DNA of 64,000 bases from Caprella mutica (taxonomy: Eukaryota; Arthropoda; Malacostraca; Amphipoda; Caprellidae), in assembly GCA_947561585.1 (NCBI GenBank), contig CANNZV010001034.1, forward strand, positions 62,001 to 126,000. The letters run 5' to 3'. Both the position numbers and the translations under genes were made by a program. Below the pieces are notes generated by a model. It was not told the DNA's origin. It saw nothing but the letters and a program-made list of their open reading frames with translations, and made no database searches. Shown in pieces: positions 1 to 11,716 of the stretch; positions within the stretch are counted from its first letter, which is position 1; each line of letters starts with the position of its first letter.

Positions 1-1231
1 CCTGATTGTTAATTCCTAGAGCTGTTCCCGAAATCAATACTATAATAAGTGTCTGTCCGTCACAACCCCTAATAATACGCGTTGCAAGCGGCTGCTGGAA
101 TAATTATGAAATTATTCTGATACCAGTTCAATAACTATATTAAATTTCATTTCATTCAGTCGACAATATTGGAATAATAGCGAAGTCAGGGATAAAAATT
201 ATTACATAAATTAAACTTTGATTTATTTAGTAAAAATGCTGTCATTTTTTTTTATTTGATTCGTTAAAAAAAATTCAGGCTGATTTTGAATTAATTTTTT
301 TTACAAAGAATAAAATTTAAATAATATTTTCCTTCTGAAATGACACGTTGGAATGGTTCTATTTTTTACTATAATATTAGCATGGACTGTAGTTCCTATT
401 TCACAGCTAGGGACTAACACTATGTTCTTTCCTATGGTTCACAGTGTGTAATTATAGAGATAATACCTAGGAAAAGAAAGCAGTAGATATAGTTAATAAG
501 ATAGAGTATATCCTGAACAAGATTATGTATGGTATAATGGGGCGAGTTCCGCATTTACAATCAAGTAAGAAAATATAATATTATAATAGTTATTTAACCC
601 TTTCGAGTCTACTGGGAGACATTTGTCAAGCAGAATTATTTATAAAGTTATTCTTATTCTTCTATTTAGACTGATATACATTGTCAATAAATAGTAAGTA
701 TTTATTCTTTGTAAGTATATATGTGAGATCTAACAGCAGAGAGAATTTAGAGGCTGAATTATGCTCAAATAATGAAGTATAATAGATTTTCCCATTTTGG
801 GACGCGGGTGTCCCAAAAGGCTTTTTCAAAGATCGAACGCGATACACAGGTTTCCAAACAGACTTTCATTGCTATATATAATCATTTTTTTACAGTCTGC
901 TGGGACATAAGTGTCTTAGGAGACTGGGACTGAAATGTCTGAAATTTCACTAATTTTTTCAATTAAGTTCCATTTATACATGTCCAATGATTATATATAC
1001 AAGTTTTTGGAGCTGTAAATCAAATACACCAAAGCCGACTTGAAAGGGTTAACTTGTTTTTTTTAATTGGTTCAATTAATTGTTAATTTCAATTACGAGT
1101 AAGCATTTATTCTATTTATTACTTTCTTTAATCTATTAAATGTTTAATTACTTCAATTAGCTCTGATTCTCACTCTATTAAAAAAGCATGTAGCTACCTA
1201 TTAATTTTTCTTACAAAATTTTGCGATAAAT
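1..1231. other. AT-rich, no gene seen
   Basis: Unique AT-rich DNA. Two CTGGGACA-type phrases (608-625 and 898-935, ...TGGGAGACATTTGTC and TGGGACATAAGTGTC) resemble each other, with CTTTCGAGTC and GAAAGGGTTAA in opposite orientation at 600 and 1040, suggesting an old inverted-repeat element over about 598-1052. No coding frame is convincing. Confidence 0.4.
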
Positions 1232-1265
1232 TCCTAGTTAAGTTAAATATTGGACTTAACTAGGA
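1232..1265. repeat. Palindrome family B: CCTAGTTAAG...CTTAACTAGG
   Basis: TCCTAGTTAAG and CTTAACTAGGA are perfect 11-bp inverted arms separated by 12 bases. The same arms recur at about 1546-1574 and 20201-20234. Confidence 0.6.
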
Positions 1266-1545
1266 TGGTTACATTTATACAATATAGCTGCTATTCGTGT
1301 TTAAACTCTTTTTATTATTAAAAAAATACTACACTTTCTTTTTCATATAATTACCAAGCAATACTTTACTTAATCTAAATGCGTTGAACACAGAGGAAGA
1401 AGCATTTAAATTTATACACTAACATATATTTTTCAAGACCAATAAATGTGAAAGATGTGGTGAACTGACAACAACAAAAATAGTCAAGAATAAGTTGTAT
1501 TTGTGTTGTCGAATGTCGACTTAACTACAATGAGACACTACATAA

Positions 1546-1574
1546 TTAAGTCCGATATCGACCTTAACTAGGAA
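1546..1574. repeat. Palindrome family B, second copy
   Basis: TTAAGTCCGATATCGACCTT then AACTAGGAA: a near-palindrome centred on CGATATCG sharing the CTTAACTAGG arm. The left CCTAG part is degraded. Confidence 0.5.
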
Positions 1575-1584
1575 ATCACCAAAT

Positions 1585-1742
1585 GTGCTATCTAGGAAAT
1601 TTGATATCGTATCTAGGATACTATAGCTGTCATATCGTATCTAGGATACTGTATCAGTTTGATCGTATCTAGGATTCTATTGCAGACTGGACGTATCTAA
1701 GATATTGCAGCAGTGTGATTGTATCTAGGATACTGTAGCTTT
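1585..1742. repeat. About 28-bp tandem repeat with GTATCTAGGATAC core
   Basis: GTATCTAGGA or close variants occur at 1609, 1637, 1664, 1693 (TCTAAGATA) and 1721, spaced 27-29 bp. The 13-bp core is itself a near-palindrome and reappears in the 24-bp array at 19 kb. Confidence 0.65.
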
Positions 1743-2238
1743 TCCATTTAGTTTATTTTAATTAGAAAATAGGCCTAATTTCGTCCTTATTTTTTGAAAT
1801 ATTATTCAAATTATCTAATTTCAGCTATACTTTTAAACATCTTCGATATTTAAAATGGCCGGTTGTGTAATTTCTATTCATCAATCAAGTTTGTTTACGT
1901 GGAAGAATATAACGGTGCTATAGTGTCTCAACCCTAAAATATGGAACGTAACGCCTTGATGTTCAGAACACTCGCTAGATGGCGCTCAACACGCCTTTAC
2001 TTTATCGGGGTATTGATGTCAACGAGGTTTGTCTCTTAAAGAGAATGAACCTATTTTATGGGATAATTCGTTACATAGGTTCTCCCAAATTAAAAAGTCA
2101 TGGTGGGGCTATGAAAGATCATGATGGTATCTTTTTTATTCACGGAATTAGATTTACTTCCTGCTAGGATATTTTTGTGGGTCATTGTGCAAAATCTTGC
2201 ATGATTTTAATATTTGTTGCTGGGTTTTTATTTCACTA

Positions 2239-2516
2239 CTAGTAAACTTGCCCGTTAAAAAAAACGGGTCTTCAATAGTAATTTATTACCCGTTGTTAGG
2301 TTCTTTCAGTTAACTTAATTAAAATTATTTTTCTGCTTAAATTGGTACTATATTTTATAGATAAAATACACGCAAAAATTGAATAAAAGCAATTTAAATA
2401 TCAAGTCAATATATTCCCGTGTATATCATAGTTACATTCTTCATGTTTAATACCCATAGTGTAAAAGCGGACACCAAATAAATAAATAAACACTCGAAGG
2501 AAATTATTAGGATAGA
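2239..2516 (-). mobile_element. Non-autonomous Helitron copy 1 (278 bp)
   Basis: Read on the minus strand it begins TCTATCCTAATAATTTCC, preceded by A, and ends with a CCCGTT...AACGGG hairpin, then CAAGTTTACTAG followed by T. The TC start, short hairpin a few bases before CTRR, and A/T insertion context are the hallmarks of Helitrons. There is no Rep/Hel coding capacity. A (TTTA)-rich tract, TTTATTTATTTATTTGG, follows the 5' end as in all copies here. Confidence 0.8.
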
Positions 2517-3317
2517 TTCTGTAAATATATTTTCGATTTAACCTAATAAAAATATTGCATTAATTGAAGAAAGGTTAAAAATTATATTCAGGTTATTAAA
2601 AATAATTTTCTGTGCAGTAAATAATATTGCAATAAATGGTTCGTTATTTGAAATATTCAATCACGTTCATTTCATAAATAATTCAGTAGTATAGTTTCTG
2701 AACTGTGTATGTGTATAAGCTAAATAAGGAAAAGAAAAGCATGGTTTAGATACGGTCAGATTAAAGTAACATATTTTCACATCATTCGAGCGCTTTTCCT
2801 TCTTTGTTTCTGCATGATTTGCTTCTTGAAATAAAATCTTTTCTATCCAGTTCAAAATAATAATGTCTTACATGATAAAGCTTTAAATATTTCTTTGTTT
2901 AACTCCATGTTAAATCATTGAAAGGAATTCTAGAACTAGAATGTAGTACCTCTTTTGTGTACGGTTGCTATTCAGATGTGGTATATAATTGTTTTTAAGT
3001 CTATTCAATATTTAAAAACTTTCTATTAAATAAATAGATTACTTATTTTACAGACCTCCAACTAATTATATATCATTTATAGTTATAATACGAATTTTTA
3101 ATAGTCTTCTACGATATAATTATAATAATATTTTGGCTTTATTAATGGCTGTTTTCGGAGGATAAGTACATACGGAAATCAATTTAATATACTTTTTATA
3201 CCAAGATTTATCATGTCCCATATATAATATAATTCAGTGTTGATCAACTGAATACTATAAACAGGTGTATAGTACCTGACTATAAACTCTTTGGAAATAT
3301 AAATTAAAAACAGCTCC

Positions 3318-4024
3318 GTATCTTTCCCATTTGATGACTACCATCAAATTTACTTTAAATCATTTTTTATATTTATTTTTGTCCATAAAACTGTTTATGT
3401 AGAAATTAATATTTTTTCAGATATGAGGGTTTAAAGTTATTATTTCCCATGTATTACTGAACGATTGAGAACTTTGAAAAAATTCGTGTTTTCACTGAAA
3501 TAACTCAAACATTATAGATTTTTTCACATGAAACTATAATACAGTTTGTTTTATCCGCTAGTTTGTTGTGCCGCACACTTCATGATTGATAAATGATCTG
3601 GCAGGGGGGGGGGGGGGGGCTCGGTTGGCGGCACGCCCCCTGAAATACATATATTGAATATTTCCAGTTTTTGTGACATTCTCCATTTATTACTTCAATG
3701 CTGATATATGTGTAAATTTGTAATTAGGGGCGTGTCTCCCCATACCCCCCTGCCAGGTCATTAAACAATAATGAAGTGTGCAGTACAATAAACTAGTGGA
3801 TACAAAAAAATACATTACAGCTACCATTGACCAAAATTGGTCATAAAACGTGAAAACGATTTTTTTTAAAGTTCTCAATCCTTCAGTAATACATAGGGAA
3901 TAAATAACTTCAAACCCTCATATCTACAAAAAAGGGTATGATTTTCGGATTCTATGGACAAAAATACATAAGAAAAAAATTAATTTGAATTAAATTTGGT
4001 GTTAGTCGTCAAATGGGAAAGATC
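3318..4024. mobile_element. Large foldback (long inverted repeat) element, arms about 300 bp
   Basis: The left arm, from ATCTTTCCCATTTGATGAC at about 3320, and the right arm, ending GTCAAATGGGAAAGAT near 4020, are reverse complements with moderate divergence. Shared blocks include TTTTTGTCCATA, ATATGAGGGTTT, ATGTATTACTGAA, GATTGAGAACTTT and the CTGGCAGGGGGG tract. The centre (about 3646-3724) is not clearly paired. The left arm carries a run of 16 G (3604-3619) where the right arm has a short C run. No coding capacity. Confidence 0.75.
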
Positions 4025-5023
4025 AACACCAACTTCAGTACATAGTAGCTAACTATAAGTTTCTACACACTGTCTTTTAGTATACATTTTCGATATTTCA
4101 TGCATCTAATAATTTACAGTCAATACAAAATATTGAAATGTGTAAATAATATAGAAAATGAGGTGACGAATTTCTCCACCTTGTCCCTTTAGCTCTAACA
4201 TTTTTTACAAGGGACTATTTGGCTGTTAGTTAAATACTACCTACAAGATAACATCTTAACGGTCTGCAGAACTACGAGTTCTTTACTTGATTTACTGCCT
4301 TTTAATTTACACTCTTTGATTTATTGATGTGTAAATGAGGACCTAACACCGTGTAAATATACACGAGTAAATTGCTCAATTACTATCAGTAATATTAGTT
4401 AGCATTAGTAACTACAAATTAAAGGGCCCGTGAAGTTAAGAGGAGATACAACTCTTGTCCTTTATTGATGTTATTTGCTATTATTAATGTGAAAAAATGA
4501 ATTATATCCTTTTAAGTTCGATAATATTTTATTTTAATTTGTTATCTAAGAATTATGTTTCAATAACTTGTAGAAGTTTTTATTTTATTATTGTAATAAA
4601 CTAGTGTATTTTATAGTTGTAAGTGTTTTTCTGCATTCCCGGGTTTTCCGTTTTCCAGATTTTCGGATTCCCGAATCTTCGTTTTTACAGTATATTCGTT
4701 TCACGGTTTTTATCCGGATTTTATTTCTGATTTTCAGTTTTCTGGATCTTCCAATAGTTTTTTTTTCTCTATTTTCAAATTTTCTGTTATTCAGTTTTAC
4801 CAGATTATCGAGTTTTCCGGCTTTTTAAATTAAATAGATAGAATAGGTTAAAATAATTCTAATTAATGTATTGTTCAATAATATTTTAATTTTATTGCCT
4901 CACATCTCTTTCCTATTGCTACTGACAAAAAGTTATTAAATTATTTATAATATTACAAAGATAGAGCAAACACAAAACTACGGATAAACAGAAAGTAGTT
5001 AGAGAGAGAAAGGGTACCTATGG

Positions 5024-5057
5024 CTTACTTAATTATAAATAATTATAATTAAGTAAG
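5024..5057. repeat. AT-rich palindrome
   Basis: CTTACTTAATTATAA and TTATAATTAAGTAAG are inverted 15-bp arms around a four-base centre. Confidence 0.5.
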
Positions 5058-5257
5058 CTCGTAGATTACTAATTACTTCATTGTTATATTTTCAATGAAG
5101 ATTAGGGTTGTTTTAACTTAATTAGAAACAACAATTAACCAATTATAAATGAAAGTAATTTCTACAACATAGATCAGAAGGTTAGTATCTAATTACGTGC
5201 ATTTTATACTTGATATATATTGTGTTATGATGTATATGTAACATTATATATACTCTA

Positions 5258-5366
5258 ATATACTGCATATGAATTACATTATATTCTGTAAAATATACTG
5301 CATATGAAATACATTATATTCTGTAAAATATACTGCATATGAATTACATTATATTCTGTAATATAC
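5258..5366. repeat. 35-bp tandem repeat, three copies
   Basis: Unit AATATACTGCATATGAATTA then CATTATATTCTGTAA, nearly identical in three copies. Confidence 0.75.
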
Positions 5367-7275
5367 TCCATAGTTTAAATTTCATCCCGTATTATAAAGC
5401 ATGTGTTAGAATGTTTGTTCCATTATATCCCATCAAAATGAAAAACCTACAATTATCTGGTATAATTTTGAGAGAATTATTAATCTTTTGGTTTTTATTA
5501 AAGATCTTGTTGTGACATTTGATATATTTTTATTAATAATGAATTAGGTTAGGGGTAAAATAATATTGAAACAAAACATCATTTTCAAAAATGCTTACGT
5601 TTGTCTATTAACATTTCCGAAGTCACGATATTTTCCGATAAAAAATACGATGAATATTCCTCACAATCTGTTATAAAAGACGATCTGCCTATAATAAATT
5701 ATCCAACCAGTGATTTGAGGTAAAAAAAAAGGCACAAGAGCGGAAAAATATGAAGATGAAACATACAGAAAATGAGGAAGAAGCAAAATGGAAAAGAAAT
5801 GGTACCCACCCTTTCACTTTCCCTTCTGAAAAGACCCCACCTTTGAGACTCCTGAAACTTTCGATTTGGTGAAGACTTCCAAACAATGCAATATGGTTAG
5901 TTCCACATGCCAGAACACACTGCAGGCATTTCTCCAACAACAGACTGTGCCATTCATCAAAAATGTCCGCTTGGAAATAACTAGAGAGAAGGCTTGTTAA
6001 TTACCAACATGGCGCAGGAGTGGAGGATGAATCTAGAGTACTGAATGAAGATCCTGTATTATGATTAGGAATGCTAGAGTGATATATAGAGTAGAGATAT
6101 ATAACAAGAGTTTCAAATTCTTTCTGTAGATCCAGTAAATATAACTTACAAATAGAAGTATCTCGAATAGCAAGATTTAGATAACCCTCTTGAAAAGATT
6201 AGTGCTTTCGCAAATTGTGGAAGGTTGAGTTTCAGACGGTATTCATTTACTTATAATTAATGATCACCGTTCAACCAAGTAGAAAGTGTGGATTCCCTAA
6301 ATCTTCAATTGACCAAAAACATATTTTTCTTAGATATATGTACTTCTTTCATGAAATAAATTCAACCTTATGAGTTCAAATGCACTTATTCTCATTAAAT
6401 AAACAAACAAACCAGTTTCTTATTCATTTCAATGAAAAAGCCGTTCGTAGGCGTAGTATGGGAGTGCGCAATCTCCTGTCTCGTAGATCTTGGTAGCCTC
6501 TCTCTCCAAGAATTTGTCATAGGTCCATCCCCTTTCTACTAGAGTCACACTGTGAGAAAACTCTCTTCGCCTATAAATCTATGTGATCATCTAAAAGGAT
6601 CTCCATGCAATTTATACCTTTTTTTGTAGACTTTCTAAAGCCAAAAGAATTATTTATCCTTATCAAAGAACACCCTATAGCGGCTTGAGTTACTAACTAG
6701 GTAATTAGGTAGCAGGTTTTTGTAGTCAAGTTGAGAATTTCCTGAAAAACTTGCAGAAAATACTACCCTCATTGTAGGAGGTAGTTTTGAATGAATTCAA
6801 ACTGGTTTTACACGTTATTTGTTCACCTTGAGAGCCGATAAAGTGATTATAGTGTCCACAAAATTACCTGGCATCGGTATTTGAATAAATTAAGAAATGC
6901 AGTTTTTCTTTATCACTTGTGGACGTGGTAGGTATTCTAACGACTCACCACCCTCTCATTAACATACAATGGCGTATTGTAGGGTTTGCTGATTTGAATT
7001 CTTTATTTCATTAGCACTGCTCAGAGTGTTGCTTTTTAATAGTAATTTTATGGAAATTATTATTATTGTATGGAGAAATCCAATTAAATTAGAGAAGTCA
7101 TAACTACGACAATAGTATAGTTATTTTGATATATTTGAATAGAGCTCTTGATGCTTTCTAATTTCATTTTTAGATTCTAATAATTATTTCCAAATGAATA
7201 TATTTTATGACGTTTTGATTTTTTCTCATTATGATTTTAATTCAGATTTCTCTTTAAATTTTTATGATTTCTGAG

Positions 7276-7324
7276 ATATTTTGAGGTTGTTTTGATGCTA
7301 TTCATCAAAACAACCTCAAAATAT
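7276..7324. repeat. Perfect 22-bp inverted repeat with 5-nt loop
   Basis: ATATTTTGAGGTTGTTTTGATG is followed by CTATT and the exact complement. Stem 22 bp with no mismatch. It is too short for a typical pre-miRNA stem but could form a cruciform or a short RNA hairpin on transcription. Confidence 0.7.
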
Positions 7325-7710
7325 TTACTCCTTAAAATGTTATTTAAGGGAAAGAAAGTAAAAAGAATATAAGAGCCCCAATAAGCCTCATTTAGGTAGT
7401 TTTACAGTTTTCTAATTTTCTATCACTTCAATAATAAAGTCCATTTAGGAACTAACGGGGTATTATCTAAGGGAGGGTCCTAGCTAGGGAAGGGAGTAGT
7501 CATCAGTAAACAATAACGTCATAATTTACACCACCGAATACATTGAATGGAGAAAAAACAATGGACAAATTACCCCCTGCACGACACAATGAAGAAGATA
7601 CCGAGTGAAACCACGCTAGAGTCTAAAAGGAGAAGAATTCAAAAGAGCTTTCTCTGGTCAATTTCATAGTTTGGCTTCACAACAAGTGAAATATGGGGAC
7701 AGGGAGCGAG

Positions 7711-8094
7711 TACCTACCTACCTTTCTTCCTACCTACATTCCTTCCTACCTACCTACCTATCTACATACCTATTACCTACCGACCTACCTACTTACCTAG
7801 CTACCTATCTACCAACTTACCTACCTACCTACCTTCCTAGCTACCAACCTACTTACCTAACTACCTACCTTCCTACCTATCTACCAACTTACCTACCTAG
7901 CTACCTACCTTCCTACCTAGCTACCTATTTACCAACTTACCTACCTAACTACCTACCTACCTACATAGCTACCTACCTAGCTACCTATCTACCAACTTAC
8001 CTAGCTACCTACCTTCCTACCTAGCTACCTATCTACCAACTTACCTACCTATCTAGCTACCTATCTACCAACTTACCGTCCTACCTACCTACCT
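7711..8094. repeat. (CCTA)n microsatellite with higher-order order
   Basis: ACCT/CCTA tetranucleotides broken by recurring ACCTATCTACCAACTTACC and CTTCCTACCTAGC segments, so a longer unit of about 70 bp has formed over the tetranucleotide. The tract has a long open frame of YLPT-type residues, which I treat as non-coding. The reverse of the same tetranucleotide is at 36306-36457. Confidence 0.85.
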
Positions 8095-8585
8095 TGTCAC
8101 GAACAAATTTATTTAGACATAAACTTTGAAAAGAGAAGACTGAGCTTTCACTGAAATTCTCCATGGAGACCATGAAATTATTCCAAAGAGTAATGGCTAA
8201 TGACCATACGGTATAGGATGTACGGAGAAAAATATTCCAAAATTGGTGGGGGTGTTTGTTCTTTTCTACAAAATTATTGTTATTCATTCAAATTAAAAAA
8301 AAAAGAGAAATTATAGTTTATGATTCAGACTAGCTAACGTAGAGACACTAATTAAAACTACAACAACATGTAGACAACAATTAAGATAATTATAATACAA
8401 TTGAGATTTAATTAAATGTACGACGTACTATATGAAGTTATTTGGGGAATTTTACCGGTTTGGGTACAACCAGTTAGGTATAACGCCCAGACCTGTTCAT
8501 AAAAAGAGTATTTAATTACCTATATAGCAAATGTACAAAGAGAAAATCATCGGTAACTTATGGGAGACTATCACCTATCATTTGT

Positions 8586-8732
8586 CTCAACCCATTTAAA
8601 TCTTCTCTGGCATTATGGGGGATTATTTAAGATTGCAGATCTTATCATATACCCAGGGCGAAAACTATGGTGGGGCCAGAGAAGATTAAGAGAGGAAGGT
8701 ATGACGGGGCCATAGAAGGATAAGAAGGACAC
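8586..8732. repeat. Palindrome family P copy (about 8.6 kb)
   Basis: ACTATGGTGGGGCCAGAGAA then GATTAAGAGAGGAAGG, followed by a second diverged unit (ATGACGGGGCCATAGAAGGA). AAATCTTCTCTGGCATTATG at 8598 is a diverged inverse arm. Confidence 0.55.
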
Positions 8733-8926
8733 CACTTATAAACCCATCATAATTATCTTTCTGGTTTTAGTACATCTTCGCACTGATTGAAATTTGACGA
8801 TGAAAAAGTTCTACGTAAGGACCCTTTGCTACGATAGTTCTACCTCAATCAGCGAGACTTACCGTTAGTAATTAGGTGTACTAGGTACCTATTAGTTCTA
8901 CTTTCAGCACCTGGTGCTAGACAGGA

Positions 8927-9155
8927 AGGGGGGCTCGTGACCGGGGGGGGGGGGGGGGGCTTATGACCTAGGGGGGCTCATGACCGGGGGGCTCGTGACC
9001 ATGGGGGCTCATGACCGGGGGGGGGCTCTTGACCGGGGGGTCTCTTGACCGGGGGGGCTCTTGACCGGGGGGGTTCTTGACCGGGGGGGGGGGTTCTTGA
9101 CCGGGGGGTGGGTTCTTGACCGGGTTGTGGGTGGGGGGGGGGGGTTCTTGACCGT
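8927..9155. repeat. G-rich tandem array (GGGGG-CTC[TA]TGACC units)
   Basis: About a dozen irregular 15-22-bp units of TTGACC plus a run of five to twelve G plus CTC or TTC, with one run of 17 G (8943-8959). The varying G-run lengths suggest slippage. The plus strand has clear G-quadruplex potential. Confidence 0.8.
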
Positions 9156-9406
9156 ACCCCGTCTCTAGCGATGTGATGACCGATACACATTGGTACCTAA
9201 TATCAGTTCAGTTTTCGTTTGATGTTAGAGATTGAGAAATGTTTCTATTTATTTACTTTGAGTTATTAATTGAAAATCTTTATTTTTCTATATTCATAAT
9301 AATATATTCATGTTTTTTTATATATTATGATGTATATATTCTTTTTAAGTAACTAGCTTTAAAAGACAAAATTCATCTCATTATAGTTAATTAATTGTTT
9401 CATTTA

Positions 9407-9525
9407 GGGTGAGGTCTGAGTTATAAAAAAACGAATGAATTATTACTTAATTTAAATTTTAATTAATATATTTTTTAATTGTTTGATCGAAAATTCAGAA
9501 CACTTCGATAACTCAGATCTTACTC
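9407..9525. mobile_element. TA-flanked MITE, family A, short copy
   Basis: Termini GGGTGAGGTCTGAGTTAT and (reverse) GAGTAAGATCTGAGTTATCG are inverted repeats flanked by TA on both sides. The ends match the family consensus GGGTAAGTTCCGAGTTAT. AT-rich interior with no coding. Confidence 0.6.
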
Positions 9526-9639
9526 TAAATGTTATATAAGTATATTATTAATTCTGAAACCTATATACTATATTAAATAAATATTAGTAAATACAAAACA
9601 AATAAGAAAGTCAAAACTGGACTATCATTGTAGCATGTG

Positions 9640-9830
9640 GGTAGTCTGAGCTACTGCTGAAGGGGACCATTGGGCCTATTGCCCCCCTGCGGTGTGATCG
9701 CACGATAACCCATATATAGGTGGGTGATAGGGGAGCCCCAAGGGTGAGGAATAATGGTTATTCCCCATGGTGGGGGTAGGTACAGGCTGGTGGTGGTTGT
9801 TCGCATTGTTTAAGATGTCCAGTGAGGAGC
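9640..9830. other. GC-richer islet, unclassified
   Basis: A block with CCATTGGGCCTATTGCCCCC and ATAACCCATATATAGGTGGG, much richer in G and C than the AT-rich DNA around it. It contains small inverted repeats but no ORF, tRNA box pattern or transposon end I recognise. It could be a SINE or transposon fragment. Confidence 0.3.
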
Positions 9831-10421
9831 TTTCACCTCAGTCTTAAAATGACTGCATTTTTATAATCTTTTAATGGAACTCTATTCAATTAAAATGACT
9901 CAATGGAATCGAGTTTGTGTTTAGAAAAGAGAGTGTAGTTTATTGATAGTATAGAGACTTAATACCATGAAAAAAACTTTAATAGGCAATTGGATCACTT
10001 AAAGATTCATTACGTTTTACTTTCTATAGACATTCTTTATTATAATTTTTAATTCCTAATAATAAAAATAGTTTAATATTAATGTAATTCGCGCCATACA
10101 TTTTTCTGCTTTTGTTTTATTAATTAATACGCTTGATAACAACCTTAACAGATAATAATTAATTATAAATAGAAATTAATACCATCAATATAGTGCAATA
10201 ATTATTGTACCTAGATAAAGTTATCGATTATATTAAACTATTAATGACATAAAGAATAATTAACACTGAAAATATATTGAAATTAGCTTTTATTTAAAAG
10301 CATTAAACGTTTGCTAAGTAGAGTGAAAATAATAAAGATATCAGGTAAAATAGTGACATCATCTTTGACACTATCCGAACACTGTCACCATGGGTGTCAT
10401 TGTAAACAAAGGCAGTCTATA

Positions 10422-11089
10422 CAGGGTGACCCACAAAGGTTGGACCCAATTTAAAATCTATACTAATAATTTCCCTCGTGTGTTTATTTATTTGGTATCC
10501 GTTTTTACACTACGGGTATTAAACATGAAGAATGTAACTATGATACGCACGGGAATATATTGACTTGATATTTAAAATACCCTGTTTTTATTAAATTTTT
10601 AAATGTATTTTATCTATAAAATAAATTAGACTTTGCAGAAAATTTAATTTTAATTGAATTCATTAAAAGTAACCTAATAACGGGTAATAAATTAGTATTG
10701 TTGAAGACCCGTTATTTTAACGGGAAAGTACACTAGCAATATAACATTGTACTTATAAATAGATAAGAATAAATAGAGTTGAAGTAAAGTTACATTTTAT
10801 TACATGTACCTATTCTATCACCGTCATGTGCCTGTACCGTTAGAGGAAATTAAACTGCAACACAGATAAAAGCAATAAAGATATTAATAGAATAGCGTTT
10901 ATATAACCAATTTAACCTCTGTAGATTTTAAGTTATATTAATTTATATTTAAGCAATGACAGTCGTAGAATGGATGCATGTAAAATTTTTTTAATATTTT
11001 ACTTTAGTTCAACTCTTTTTTTTATTTTTTTATAGATACAATATGTGGAATAACTGTAAGTTTGGTACACTTTTTTGGGGCTCACCCTG
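10422..11089. mobile_element. TA-flanked, mariner/Tc1-like non-autonomous element hosting a Helitron
   Basis: Left terminus CAGGGTGACCCACAAA and right terminus (reverse strand) CAGGGTGAGCCCCAAAAA are inverted repeats, each next to TA (10420-10421 and 11090-11091). The ACAGGGTGNSCC type of end is typical of mariner/Tc1-like elements in arthropods. Excluding the nested Helitron the element is about 390 bp and has no transposase. Confidence 0.65.
10457..10736 (+). mobile_element. Non-autonomous Helitron copy 2 (280 bp), nested
   Basis: Starts TCTATACTAATAATTTCC after A and ends with a perfect 7-bp hairpin CCCGTTA-TTT-TAACGGG (10708-10724), then AAAGTACACTAG. It is in opposite orientation to copy 1 and shares the internal tract with CATGAAGAATGTAACTATGA. 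It sits inside the TA-flanked element at 10422-11089, so it inserted later than that element. Confidence 0.82.
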
Positions 11090-11529
11090 TATATCTACAG
11101 TACACATATGCCCTCCTATTGAAAAGAACATAGGCTATTTTTCACCACTCAAGGCAGGTCAATATACACGTGTGAAGGAAGCGTATGTGCATCTGTATGT
11201 ACTTATACTCGTGTGAGGCATCTGTATGTACTTATACATTTGTACATAAAAGATATATTACTATATTATGTACATGCAACTTTTTTTGTCTTATAAAAAT
11301 GTAAAATTATTTTTATATTTCATATATGAAATATAAGCTTGGGTTTTCTTTTCCAGCTTTCTTCTTTTCTTTATGAAAGATGAACAAATTTACATAGCTT
11401 TTTTTTGTAAGAAGTCGCGTAGCTCGAAGGAACAACCAACTGGTTTGCATTAACTTTCTATGTGCTTTGAAATAATTATATACTCTGTGAGAGAACTTTA
11501 AATAACTTAATATACTTAAAAGCCGCTTA

Positions 11530-11690
11530 GAGTAAATTGCGATTTATTTGACAGTTCCACAATATCGATCTTAACTGGTTATTATAATTGGTATCCAAGA
11601 TACTAACAGGTATAATGGATACCAATTATAGTTAAAAGTAAAAAGTTAAATTATGTAATTATTTTTCTGATAATTACGGACTGGCAATAG
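11530..11690. mobile_element. Family A MITE, diverged copy
   Basis: The left end GAGTAAATTGCGATTTATTT then GACAGTTCCAC follows TA and matches the family. The centre ATTGGTATCCAAGATACT ... GGTATAATGGATACCAAT is the family's central palindrome. The right terminus is decayed and its limit approximate. Confidence 0.5.
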
Positions 11691-11716
11691 AATCCACCAT
11701 AATTAACAGCACTCAG

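Larger units (their letters stand above)
4025..7275. other. AT-rich intergenic DNA, no gene seen
   Basis: Apart from the small repeats listed, this is unique AT-rich sequence. A pyrimidine-rich stretch at 4620-4830 repeats TTTTCCGGATTTT-like phrases. Open frames here are short and lack start or splice context. Confidence 0.5.

Noticed and set aside
5689..5940. 83-codon minus-strand frame beginning MLEKCLQCVLACGTNHIALF
   Set aside because: The first 30 residues look somewhat like the C-terminus of a DDE transposase, but no terminal repeats, catalytic region or longer homology is visible, so I could not support a call.
7671..8024. 117-codon frame of YLPT repeats
   Set aside because: Translation of a CCTA microsatellite; the opposite-strand equivalent appears at 36306-36457.
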